A stretch of 64,000 nucleotides of DNA from Tricholoma matsutake (taxonomy: Eukaryota > Basidiomycota > Agaricomycetes > Agaricales > Tricholomataceae), in NCBI GenBank assembly GCA_026075535.2, contig AP026546.1, positions 2,852,001 through 2,916,000 of the forward strand, given 5' to 3'. The position numbers and the translations under genes are program-made. Position 1 is the stretch's first letter. Every line of letters starts with the position of its first letter. The notes beneath the pieces were generated by a model. The model worked only from the letters and a program-made list of their open reading frames with translations. It did no database searches and was not told the DNA's origin. Of this stretch, positions 21,516 through 31,873 are shown one piece after another.

Positions 21516-22028
21516 TTGACTGTGGGATTGAAGACAGTGGACATGCATGCAGCAATTGATGTGGAAGCATTGCTTGATAGTGGTGCTACAGGATTATTCA
21601 TTAATCGGTCCTTAATTACTGGAAATGGTATTAACACATGCAAGCTGGTGCAACCTATAATGGTGTACAATATTGATGGAACAGTCAATTGTGGAGGAAC
21701 TATCAAGGAGGAGGTGACTATGGTACCAAAGTATCAAGAGCATCAGGAGCAAGCCATATCTGAAGTGTGCGATCTTGGGAAAACCAATCTAATAATAGGA
21801 TGTCTGTGGTTACGGAAGCATAATCCTGAAATTGATTGGAAAACTGGGAAAGTACAAATGACTCATTGTCCTAAAGAATGTAATGTGTATGGAAGGAAGA
21901 TAAAGAAGGAAAAAAGGAAAAAGAGAGAGAAAGAACATCCAAGGAAGTATTCTGTTACGATGGAGGAAGTGGAGGATGAGGAAATGCCAAATGGGGAAGT
22001 TCCAATCATGATTGAGAAAGAAGAGTAG
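21516..22028 (+). pseudogene. Aspartic protease of gypsy G2
   Basis: 170 codons with the intact retropepsin loop LLDSGATGLFIN and the domain-end motif IIGCLWLRKHNPEIDW, then a highly charged tail (KKEKRKKREKE). Upstream bases 21240-21515 are partly in frame but contain stops. The catalytic loop of G1 copy 1 has Pro instead of Ser at the matching position. Confidence 0.85.
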
Positions 22029-22149
22029 AAGCAAACCTTTAGAGCAATTCGTGGAGGACAGTCATGGGACAAGAATATTGTGAAGGTGGAGAAGCCAGTG
22101 GAGGAATGGCTGCCAAAAGTGTATCATGAATATCTGTCAGTATTCCAGA

Positions 22150-22745
22150 AGAAGGAGTCTGAGTGAATGCAGGTGCAGAAGCCATGGGATCATGTGATTG
22201 AGATGAAGCCAGGGTTTGTGCCGAAAAAGTCGAAGGTATATCCATTATCTCCAATGGAACAAGAAGAAGTGGATGCGTTCCTGAAGGAGCAATTGCGCAA
22301 AGGATACATATGACCTTCGAAATCACCACAGACATCACCAATATTCTTCGTGCCAAAGAAAGGCCAAAGGAAGAGGATGTGTACAGATTATAGGTATCTG
22401 AATGAGTGGACAGTGAAGAATACGTACCCCCTGCCATTGATCTCAGAAATAATTGAAAAGGTGGGAAAAGCCAAGGTCTTTACAAAATTGGATTTACAAT
22501 GGGGATACAATAATGTACAAATAAAGAAAGGAGATGAGTGGAAGGCTGCATTTGCCATGCATTGAGGATCCTTCGAGCCGCTTGTCATGTTTTTCGGGAT
22601 GACTAATAGTCCCCCAACCTTCCAAAATATGATGAACGACATTTTCAAGGATGTAATAGACAAAGGCATGGTAATAATATTGATTGATGACATTCTGATA
22701 TTCATGAAGGATGAAGAAAATCATGAGGTGATAGTGCAGGAGGTG
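22150..22745 (+). pseudogene. Reverse transcriptase, N-terminal half, gypsy G2
   Basis: Begins with the pre-RT segment ([12 protein letters not shown], about 22182), continues through [43 protein letters not shown], and ends just after LIDDILIF, the active-site position (usual YLDD or YVDD; here LIDD). Stops at 22164, 22312 and 22564. The RT thumb, RNase H and integrase are absent, so it cannot work. Confidence 0.85.
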
Positions 22746-24771
22746 CTATGGATCCATAATAACTGATCTAATCGATGAAGTTTCTTTAGCGATGACAAAA
22801 GGCTGAGGGATTTCACTGGGTTGGAGACTGCTAATATAGGTCTCATATGGGTCAGGCACAATGATCACATTGGGACTAAACATGTTTGTCGCATTGTTTC
22901 CAGATTGTGGGACTCGTTTTGGTGTGACCTGTTCTCTCCATTTTGTTCGAAACTTGGGTGAAAGTGAGAGTAGTTCTTCCGATGTAAGTGTGATGATCGG
23001 CATCTTCATCGAGCACGAAAAGATATTGTGCATGATTTTCTCATTCTGTACTGGTGCCTGTGTCGCATACGATGGTCCATCTTTTTCTTTACCCTTTGCT
23101 GCGCCAGCGAAGTTCCTTTTGTGTGGTGGCAGATAGGTGTTCTCCCTGACTGATGTGTATGGGTGTACCAAGGTTTGCATTGGGGGTATAGTGGTCAATG
23201 CCGATGTTGGAGCCATAGTTGAAGTAGAAGGGTTGACCGTTGTCGATGAAGATGTCAAGGGTGGTGGGACTGGAGCAGTAGACATTGACGATGCAGGGAC
23301 AAGGGTTGTCCTGGCTGGAACCGAATTTTGAACCTCTTTGTTCGGATGTGAAAATGGTCGACCACTTCGAAGCGCAAATATTTCGCACTCGAGAGCCACT
23401 ATTCTATCTTCGGAGTCAGCTGTCAACGTCAAATTATGATAAATGCCTTTCATTTCTGATCCTGATGTAGAAATGGTGTCGGACTCTGTTATTGAATTGA
23501 TCGCAGCCAAGGTTGAATTAGTCGAAGTCGAAAGTGCCGATGGTGCAATGCTAAATAAAAGTGTGGCTGCTGGGGTTGCATCTGGGTTGCATTTCCACCA
23601 TTTGTCAAGGTGTTCCTTGATAAACCTGCCAGGGATACTTCGAGGAGTGAACTGTCCATTTGGGAGTACGATCTTTCCTTCCACATTTCTCTTACACTCC
23701 TTCGTTCAAGTATGACTGACAAACCATACAGTCAGGAATAAAATGTCCCGATAAACTGCAAAATATGCAAAGGAGTGCATTGATGTGTGCCTGTCTGTCT
23801 GCCGAATTAGTGCGAGGATTTTTAGTACCTGCGATGTGCATAGCAATGGTGCTAGCAAACTGTTCGAACATTGCATTTAGATCTTTGGTTTTAATCATAA
23901 TAGTTCCGAGTGATGAGGTGACCATATTTCTGATGTTCAATGTTGAGTGCGATGAAGAGGTTGATTGGTGGATTACTGAGTTCAATGTGTTGGAGCCTGC
24001 TAGTACAAATTTTGCCGCGTCATGAATGTTGTTGAGTGGATATGGATCATTGGGATAATGGTCAGGGAATTTGAGTTCGAGTTGTTGAGCAATTCGAGTC
24101 CATAAGCTGGGTTGGAATCCTCAAACATAAGCTCTGCTTTGCTCGGCTTCTGAGATCCTATTCTTTGCTCGCAAAAAGTGAGTAATGTTGTAGAACACGC
24201 AATAACACATTCCTAGATCACTCGCATCAAATATCCCAACACGTAGCTGTTCTCCCACTAATTTGTCCATGTCCGATATGCTCCACTTGTGATTGTCTTC
24301 CGAGCTGGGATAGAGTTTATGTACTGCTGTTCGAAATTCATTGAATGATGTGCTGGGCTGATACTCTGGAAGCAATTCCCAGAGTTTGGAAGAGTTGATG
24401 TTGAGGTAGCAACAAGCATGTTTCTTCATTAGATTCGATTCAGTAATGCAACAGGTCAGGAATAATAGTTCAAGCTCTTTGAAGTATTGTCGGAGCTCTC
24501 AAGGCTGAGTTGGGTCGAATTTCAGAGCAGTCAAGTGCCCACGAGCTGGCATTGCGGTTTGGGTAGTCATGAATGCGATGACTCTAGGGGTAGGGGTTAA
24601 GACTTGTGTAAAGGATGGTAGGGGTGTCAAAGTTGTTGGAAGGATGGATGAAGAGGTCAATGATGATGACGAAGAAGTAGATGACAATGTGAAAGGCGAT
24701 GATATAGGTGAAGGAAATAGTCTATGATGAGTAGATTCTGCTTTGGAAACAGGAATTAGAATGTCTCCCAA
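22746..24771 (-). pseudogene. Gag of gypsy G3 (different lineage), broken
   Basis: Minus-strand Gag-like protein in three frames: 24499-24771, 24121-24429 and 22746-23985. It contains LKFDPTQP-stop-ELRQYF, KLWELLPEYQPSTSFNEF, a CCHC knuckle CIFCSLSGHFIPDC near 23730-23775, and RSIPGRFIKEHLDKWWKCNP. A long Ser/Thr/Pro-rich linker follows, then LTSEELLSLSPKFRTKWRE, which precedes the protease in this lineage. The stops at 24498 and 24118 are TGA in contexts (QP-stop-ELRQ, AYV-stop-GF) where Arg CGA is expected. The frame runs into the junction with G2 before protease begins. Confidence 0.7.
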
Positions 24772-24902
24772 TTGTTCGAGAGATTCAAAGGTGTGGCGAG
24801 TATCGATACAAAGGTTTCTCGCTTGTGTTGGCCTAAGCCAAGGAAGTTGAGGTTGGTCTGATGATGAAATGATTCAGAGACCCTCACAGTGGGCTCCAAA
24901 AA

Positions 24903-25590
24903 TGATAATACTCAACCCAGGAAAATCACCAAACCAGCCGATGATATCTGCAACGAGTCAGAGGAAGGGTGCAATGCGTTCCAAATGCTTGTGGTCCAAC
25001 CTATGGGTAGATAACTAGTTGGTACTAGTCGTGAAGATAGTGCTATAGAAGGTGAAGGTGTTTGGCATGGTCTGATCAAGTATCGATTGATATTGAGGAC
25101 GATCAATAAGATTGATGGCGGATGATGTTGATTGTCAATGGTCGATTTAGGAATTCTGAGGACCTTTCAATAGGTTGATAGTATGCAAAGACTATAGTTG
25201 ATGGCTAGGAAGTGTTGGAAGGGTTGCTAGTGCTAATGATCAGAGGATTGTTGGAAGATTGAGTTCGACAATGGTTGCAGAGGTTTCTCGTTGATTGAGA
25301 AAACTTGTAGAGGTTTAGATTGTTTTAGAGGATAGATCTGATTCTTTAGAACTTAATACAAGACAATTTCTTGTATTTTCCAGTAGATACTACAGAGTTT
25401 TATATGTTTTAAAGAAACTTCCTAAAATGGAATAAGAAACATGTGTAGAACATGAGGCAAAAGATATGAGTTAAGGCACAAGGCCAAAAAGGAGACTGGA
25501 ATCCGAACAAGAAAGATATATATCATATGATGAAAGAGTAATAAAGGGTATAGAACTAAAAGGGGACTGTCCTTTGTGTATAAATCACAC
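24903..25590 (-). repeat. Probable 5' LTR/leader of gypsy G3
   Basis: On the minus strand a TGG-starting 18-mer (24881-24898, TGGAGCCCACTGTGAGGG) looks like a tRNA primer site, placed a few bases after a ...TATTATCA end at 24903. TATAAAAC-type sequence near 25400 could be the promoter. The outer LTR boundary was not found and no second LTR exists to confirm it. Confidence 0.35.
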
Positions 25591-25911
25591 TAAGTCTTGC
25601 AATAATTCATCCAGCGGGTTCTGTGCACGATAGGGACTTGGAAGGAGGCTAACCTACTATCAGCAGGTTTGGGCACGAGTTGGAATCCTTCCTGGTGCAT
25701 GGTATTCCACCATATAGATAACAAATGCGGTGCCCAATGTCGCTCATAGTCTCTCAATATTGATTGATGATGCTCGACAATGGTCGACAATGTTTGATTG
25801 CAATTGATAGACTGGGTCACGCTGCGTCTGGGACCTCATAGGAGTTAGCCAATGTGATTAAAATGTGTTTAGAATGATGTATTGGCCTTTGAGCTGAGGA
25901 GACAACCTATC
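25591..25911. other. Spacer between G3 and copia C1
   Basis: One minus frame (25590-25820, containing RDYERHWAPHLLSIWWNTMH) is unrecognised. This stretch should hold the rest of the C1 3' LTR but I could not match it to the 5' LTR. Confidence 0.35.
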
Positions 25912-25950
25912 AGCGTCAGTCATCACCCTCTCACGGTGTAATTCTGAACA
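25912..25950 (-). repeat. Remnant of copia C1 3' LTR
   Basis: Matches the last ~40 bp of the 31536-31873 LTR (CAGTCATC-CCCT, GGTGTAATTCT-AACA). The rest is not recognisable. Adjacent 25951-25980 reads on the minus strand as two purine tracts, GTGAGGAGGAG-like, separated by TAATCACA. Confidence 0.65.
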
Positions 25951-25990
25951 CTCCTCCTCACTGTGATTACTCCTCCTCACATGGAATCGG

Positions 25991-27664
25991 TCATTTCAAG
26001 CCCAGAAAATTTTGAAGATAGGTGAATTGTTTGACATCCAAGGCTTTCATGAACATGTCAGCAACATTGTGTTTGGTGTTAACATAGGTAAGGTGCAAGT
26101 CGGCAGATTGTACTTGCTCATGAAGGAAGTGGTATTTGATATCAATATGCTTCACGCAGGAATGCAGAAGAGGGTCTTTGGAAAGGGTCTTGGTTGCTGT
26201 GTTGTCACAGGAAATTGTAGTAGGAGTAGTTTGACCATAGCCAATAGCATCAAGTAGAGTACATAGCCAAATGCATTCCTTGGTGGCCTCAAATGCTGCA
26301 ATGTATTTGGCCTTGCAGGAGGATGCAGCAATGACTTTTTGCTTCCAGGCAGCCCAGGAAATAGCTCCAGAACCAAGGGAGCAGACATAACCTCCAATGC
26401 TCCGGTGGGTGTCAAGGCAATTAGCCCAATCGGAGTCACTGAATGCATGAAGTGTAATGGGATGGTTACCCCCAAGGTGTAATTTGAGGTCCCAAGTCCC
26501 CTTGAGGTAATGAATGAGTTGAAGGGCTGCCTTCCAGTGGTCAAACAAATATGAATCAAGGTACTGAGATAGTTGTTGGACTGTGTGTGAAATATTGGGA
26601 CGTGTGGAAATTGCCAGGTAGAGTAGACAGCCAACGAGAGATCAATATGGTAATCTATTGAGCTGAAGTTGTTCATCGGGGGGAATGGAATCATGGTTGG
26701 CAGGTCTAAGTTTAGATCCAGGCTTGAGGGGATCAGATGTTGGGTGGGCATCTTTCTGCCCAAATTGTTCAATGATTTTATCAATGAGAGCCATCTGTGA
26801 AAGTGCAACAGTGCGAGTTGCCCTGTCCCAAGTCACTGCAATACCCATGATGAAGCAAGCTGTTCCCAAATTGGAGATCGTCCACACCTTGCGCATTTGA
26901 TCTTTGAAGCGCTCATTCTTGTCTTTGGAATCAGCAATCACCAAATAGTCATCGACATGAACAGCGGCAATCACAATCCCTGAGTCAGTTTTGCAGAAGT
27001 AAATGCAGGACTCGCAAGAAAGGCGGGTGAATCCCCATTTGATCATTTGGGCATTGAGTGTCTGGTTCCAGATGCACCCACTTTGTTTCATGCCATATAA
27101 GCCACATTGTAATTGCCATACCCAGTCCTCCTTTCCTGGTTCCTCAAAACCAGTGGGTTGTTGCATGTATTGTACTTCATCATTGGGTAAGAGGCTGTAT
27201 AGGAATGCCATCTTCACATTGATCTGTTGGGTGTCCCAACCTAAGGAGGCCGCAATGTGGAGAAGAATTCTCCAGGATTCCATGTGTGCAGTAGGTGAGG
27301 TTGTTTTGGTGTAATCCTTACCATAGATCTGCTCAAAACCTTTAAAAACAAGGTGTACCTTCCATCTTACCGCCTGTCCCATTTCATCCCGTTTGATGTG
27401 GAATACCGGTTTCCCCTTTCTGATACGTTTTCCTTGTGGAACTTCAGATCTGGGAATGAGTTTATAGACCCCCATGTCCTTCAAGGATTTTAACTCATCC
27501 TTATACCCTGCCTCCCAGTGTGCTGCATTCACTGAGTTCTTTGCTTCATCCCAAGTCTGTGGCTCATCCTCAAATTGGAGTGATTCCAGATCAAAATCAG
27601 TCATCTCCGAGATCATAGCCAGGAGATTGTGTGCCTGATTCCCAAGATCAAGGTTCTTGAACAC
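25991..27664 (-). pseudogene. Reverse transcriptase and RNase H of copia C1
   Basis: The frame 26642-27664 carries GYKDELKSLKDMGVYKLIPR, KARLV-type HLVFKGFEQIYGKDY, INVKMAFLYS and AVHVDDYLVIA, the RT catalytic motifs. The first motif is IDV in C2 and in the family; here ATCGAT has become ATCAAT, so a catalytic Asp is now Asn. A TGA at 26642-26644 follows LNRLPY, where C2 has CGA in LPYRSL. The frame 25991-26548 continues with the RNase H part (FSDSDWANCLDTHRSIGGYV, VKHIDIKYHFLHE). It ends at TGA/TAA just before the purine tract. Confidence 0.9.
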
Positions 27665-27751
27665 GAGTCGAAGATCATCAATGATGTCATTCCCATCAGT
27701 AGAGATGTTTGGGTGATCGTCTTGGGATCCAGCGCATTTGGTGGCCCGATG

Positions 27752-29777
27752 TTATTGATGCATCTCTTTGACACAAGCCACACTCTCCTTGGATTCTTGG
27801 ATGGCCATCTCAGTACATGTAGTAGAGGGTCCACCAGTTGGGTTCCATTCTGTTGGGATAGGTACCCGGGAGGAATGGCACAGGGGTCTGGGTGCTGGTT
27901 GTGTGATAATGTCCGGATTGGGAGGTGTGGGAGGCACAAGAGGTCCAACCTCATCATCATTATCCTCGTGTGGAAGGATAGGTGTTGGGGCAACAGGATT
28001 GGGATCAGAGTGGTTTGGTTGCATATCTAGGGCTGGTGGTGTGTGTCCTTCATGACTCTCAATGAAGCGGATGTGATATGAGCTGTACACTTTGTGGGTA
28101 GTATGGTGGTAACATCTGTAGGCTTTTGATTTTGGCTCATAGCCAATAAGGATGCATTCAATTGCCTGTTCGAAGATTTTGGGGTTGTGTTTGTTAGGGA
28201 TTAGAATGAATGCACAGCAACCAATTTCGCGCATGTATGAGTATTTGGGTTCATGTTCATGCCAAAGTTCCCAAGGTGTAACCCCTTTTAATGAACACAT
28301 AGTAGTTCTGGCATGTACATGAATGGCCATCAAATAAAACTCATCCCACAAGTATGTTGGCAAATTTGCGTAAAGTTGCATAGTATGTGCTTTCACCATG
28401 AGCATCTGATGCATTCGTTCAACTCACCCAATATGAGCAGACGTACATATGTGGTGCCATGAAATGTTGGGTTGTCCCCCGGGATTTGAGCCAAGCTTCC
28501 ATTTCATTGGACTTCAGTTCACCGTTATCTGTGATGTATATTTTGACTTTCAGACCAGTTTCGGATTTGCGTGCCAACTCCCAGGCTTTGAGTTCCAGAA
28601 ACGCGTCGTCTTTATTTTTAAGTGGTATAGACCAGGGGAATGAAGTACAATCATCCACTATGTCCATAACATACTCATTTCCAGTACGGGACTTGACAGC
28701 ATGTGGACCTGACAAATTGACCCACACCTTCTCTAGCTTCCTTGTCGCTCTATGCCCCTCCCCCTCTTTGCGCTTCTTGGGGACCGGAGTCTTTGTCTGC
28801 TTGCCAAGGATGCATACATCACATTTGGGCGGTCTCAAAACAGAAGAGATCGGCGCACCTGTGAGTGTACCCTTCTTGGCCATGTCCCATAGGGACTGGT
28901 AGTTGGCATGACCAAGGCGACGATGCCAGGTTTCAAGGTTCAGCAAACCGTGGACAGTGAAAGCATGGTCAGCAGTGGCAGAGTGTAAGGTGAGCGCATA
29001 GAGTTTCTTGGTGGAGAGTTGAGGGCCCTGGGCAATGAGGGTGCCAGTGGATTTATTGGTTATCCAGCAGGAAGAGGAGTTGAAGTGAGCTATGGCATTT
29101 GAGTCCCCAGCGAGGGACCCGATGGAACTGAGGCGAACTGTCACATTTGGGATGTAAAGTGCATTACATAAGGTGATTGATGTGCCCTGCGCCACCCTTA
29201 GTTTGATGTTGCCAACACCTATAGCGGTGATGGAAGATCCCCCTATGCCTTTTACTGAGCAGGGTTGAATGGGATGGAGGTAGAGGAAGTCAGAATGTTT
29301 GGGTGATGTGTGAACCATGACACCTGTGTCAACGATGAAGGGAAAATCCATGAGGGATATTTGGCTGCAGTTTGATTGGTTCAGAGGTTTGACCACAAAT
29401 GCGCCGTCAATGGCTGTAGTGTGATGCTCATCCCAGTTGACCAAAGTGACAGGCTCCTCCTCAATTACTAACCATCCTTCATATTCAACTTCATCAATTG
29501 TAGCCATGGGGAGAGGATCAGCAGCTAATCCAGCAAATTCTGGAGTGGAGGAAGGTGACAGCACCTGGGCGGAGTCAATCATTACAGTGAATGCACATCC
29601 ATTGACATCTTTTATGGTTACTGGAACCTTGGAAGAATCAGTACCTTGCCTCTTCTTCTTGATCATAAGTTTCCAGGCAGCGTTGGACTCATCAATTGTT
29701 TTCCCAGCCATACCCCCTCCCAGTTTGATACAAAAATTGGTGGTATGGCTGGATTTTTGCAAATGGGGTTTCCGCAA
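27752..29777 (-). pseudogene. Protease and integrase of copia C1
   Basis: Frame 28419-29777: protease loop FIVDTGVMVHTSP (family FIVDSGATIHISP), then the integrase HHCC start (ETWHRRLGH...CDVC). Next is KVWVNLSGPH, where the family has WVDLSGPH, so the first catalytic Asp is Asn, again explained by CpG loss (GTCGAT to GTCAAT). YITDNGE keeps the second Asp. A 4-bp insertion near 28446 and a TGA near 28427 (family G-R-V-E-R-M-H) break the frame, which resumes at 27752-28414 with the catalytic-Glu region and the integrase tail. Confidence 0.9.
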
Positions 29778-30918
29778 ACAGGTGTGTTAGACAATTTTGT
29801 TGGTTTGATGTGGGCAGCGAGGGCAATGGTCGATTGGGATGCATCATGCTGGTCATTCTCGAGTAGGGATTGTTCATTTTCCAGGACATGGTGAATGTCT
29901 TTGGAGGTATAAGGTGTGGACTCAGTTGAGGCAGTAATATCATGGGAAATGATGGAGCATGCATGAGGGAAATGTTCACTAAGGGAGTTAAGGAGCACTA
30001 TGCAACAGAGGAGATCAGCTTTTATATCCCCCATGGTGAATGCATGCTCAATCAGCATGCAAATCTTGTCAGCAGTCTCCGGGAGTGGAATTTCCTTTGA
30101 ACATTGTATGGAGAGAGCCTGTTGGAGCAGCTGGACCTGACAAACTGGGCCCTCCTTCTGGTGATGATCCCAAAGAGTTGTCCAGTTCTTTGTCATATCC
30201 ATGAAAGGGCATTCAGAGGAAGACATGCTTGATGCAAGGAACACATATGCCAAGCATGAGTTGGCCTTCCAGTTGGAAAGCGCTCAAGGTTCTGTAGTTG
30301 GTGGGGCTTTAATATCCCCAGTGGCATACTCATACAAACCGTTGAGTGAAAGAGCAATGGTGACATCTTCGCACCATTCTTTGTAGTTAGACTTGAGTTT
30401 GTCGAGTTTCTCCCCAGAGTATTGTACCAATAGTTTGATAGGTGAAACAGAGACAGTAGTTATAAGGGCAACCTAAGCCTCTAGCAAAGGGAAATCCGAA
30501 GTTAAAATTATACTACATAATACAGGCATTGGGGGCGCACCTAGCAAAGGGAAATCCGAAGAGAAAACTCTAAGGATCCCCTTGCTGATGCCCAGTATAT
30601 GTGAAGACGACAAAAATCAAATATAACCTAAAAATAGAAAAAGGCGGAGATAGGCAGATCAAGGCCGCCGAATGACATCATACCAAGGGGTATGTGTCGG
30701 AAGGGGTACTCCGCCTCTAAATATAAAAGTGTCAACATATACAAACATGATAGCAAGGGAAAGTTAGTAATAAAATCCGGAAAAATCATAGAAAATGAAG
30801 AATAGAAGGAAATGAGGTGGGGAAAAATATGGGACGAACATAAAAAATAGGAAAAACACACAGGGCACCCCCTTAGTCCCCTTACAGTAGTGGGTTCAGA
30901 GTTGGCAGCCATGATCAA
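29663..30918 (-). pseudogene. Gag of copia C1, split by a solo LTR
   Basis: Start codon complementary to 30910-30912 (MAANSEPTT). After nine codons the solo LTR (30461-30886) intervenes. Gag then resumes with VQYSGEKLDKLKSNYKEWCE and LNGLYEY, shared with C2. The finger C-X4-C-X4-H-X4-C seen in C2 is damaged here (CGNPICKNP-...). The frame 29663-30253 ends at the shift into the protease frame. Confidence 0.85.
30461..30886 (-). repeat. G1 solo LTR, target duplication GTAGT
   Basis: Complete 426-bp LTR with no internal element sequence, flanked by GTAGT at 30456-30460 and 30887-30891. Inserted inside codon 9/10 of the C1 gag. Nearly identical to the LTR at 4920-5345. Confidence 0.97.
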
Positions 30919-31040
30919 ATGAGGTTTGGGTATAGCAGGGGAGAGATGTGGAGGGATGCGCTAGGCAACAAAGGAGGTCTACATGACCGTATAGGGTCCA
31001 AGGCACAAAGGTCATTGATCGATCAAAAATTTGACATCAC

Positions 31041-31466
31041 TGTAAGGGGACTAAGGGGGTGCCCTGTGTGTTTTTCCTATTTTTTATGTTTGTCCCATAT
31101 TTTTCCCCACCTCATTTCCTTCTATTCTTCATTTTCTATGATTTTTCCGGATTTTATTACTAATTTTCCCTTGCTATCATGTTTGTATATGTTGACACTT
31201 TTATATTTAGAGGCGGAGTACCCCTTCCGACACATACCCCTTGGTATGATGTCATTCGGCAGCCTTGATCTGCCTATCTCCGCCTTTTTCTATTTTTAGG
31301 TTATATTTGATTTTTGTCGTCTTCACATATACTGGGCATCAGCAAGGGGATCCTTAGAGTTTTCTCTTCGGATTTCCCTTTGCTAGGTGTGCCCCCAATG
31401 CCTGTATTATGTAGTATAATTTTAACTTCGGATTTCCCTTTGCTAGAGGCTTAGGTTGCCCTTATA
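31041..31466 (+). repeat. G1 solo LTR, opposite orientation, target duplication ATCAC
   Basis: Complete 426-bp LTR flanked by ATCAC at 31036-31040 and 31467-31471, in the C1 leader. Only about four differences from the reverse complement of the LTR at 30461-30886, 154 bp away. Confidence 0.97.
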
Positions 31467-31524
31467 ATCACGAAGAAATGTCGAGTGGCTAGGAAGTTTC
31501 TACTGTTGATTCAACGACGAAAAT

Positions 31525-31535
31525 GGCCCATAACC
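31525..31535 (-). other. Copia C1 primer binding site (internal initiator-tRNA type)
   Basis: GGTTATGGGCC on the minus strand, directly inside the 5' LTR. Same 11-mer in C2 at 56640-56650. It is complementary to GGCCCAUAACC of the eukaryotic initiator-tRNA anticodon arm, the primer used by Drosophila copia (a tRNA half), rather than to a tRNA 3' end. Confidence 0.75.
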
Positions 31536-31873
31536 TGTAGAAAATTGGTTCCTAGAATATATGAGAATACACTCAGTCCTTGTATAAGTGACTTTATTTG
31601 ATGTGTACTGTACCTAGAATATATGAGAATACACAACAAGTACAGTAAGCAAACCATATGAAAAGTATGAGAGTTGATGCTCACCTCAGTCCTTGTATAA
31701 GTGACTGAGGTGGTTGAGCAACTATCTCCTGTATATATGTGAGTCCTGTCAGATAAAGAAGCAAAGGGATAAAGGGAAAGAATGTTTGTTTAAGCACATC
31801 AAAGGGGTGTGCTAAGAATAGCATATGCATCACACGCATCAGTCATCGCCCTATCATGGTGTAATTCTCAACA
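31536..31873 (-). repeat. 5' LTR of copia C1
   Basis: Ends TGTTGAGAATTACACC and ...AATTTTCTACA on the minus strand (TG...CA). Contains two internal direct repeats (CCTAGAATATATGAGAATACAC twice in part, CTCAGTCCTTGTATAAGTGA twice), a pattern shared with the LTRs of C2. Confidence 0.88.

Larger units (their letters stand above)
19358..22745 (+). mobile_element. Ty3/gypsy element G2, 3'-truncated
   Basis: Plus-strand gag, protease and the first half of reverse transcriptase, then an abrupt end. A TG-starting, TATA-containing (TATATAAA at 19527-19534) region before gag is probably the 5' LTR and leader, but the LTR end and primer site were not fixed because no second LTR is present. Divergent from G1 in sequence. 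Joined tail-to-tail to gypsy G3 at about 22745. Confidence 0.8.
25912..31873 (-). mobile_element. Ty1/copia element C1 with two nested solo LTRs
   Basis: Minus strand, order Gag, protease, integrase, reverse transcriptase, RNase H. The 5' LTR is 31536-31873; of the 3' LTR only the last ~40 bp are recognisable (25912-25950, CAGTCATC-CCCT...GGTGTAATTCT), next to a duplicated purine tract. Two G1 solo LTRs interrupt gag (30461-30886) and the leader (31041-31466). Several stops and one 4-bp insertion destroy the frame. It is a relative of C2 at 51514-57022. Confidence 0.93.
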
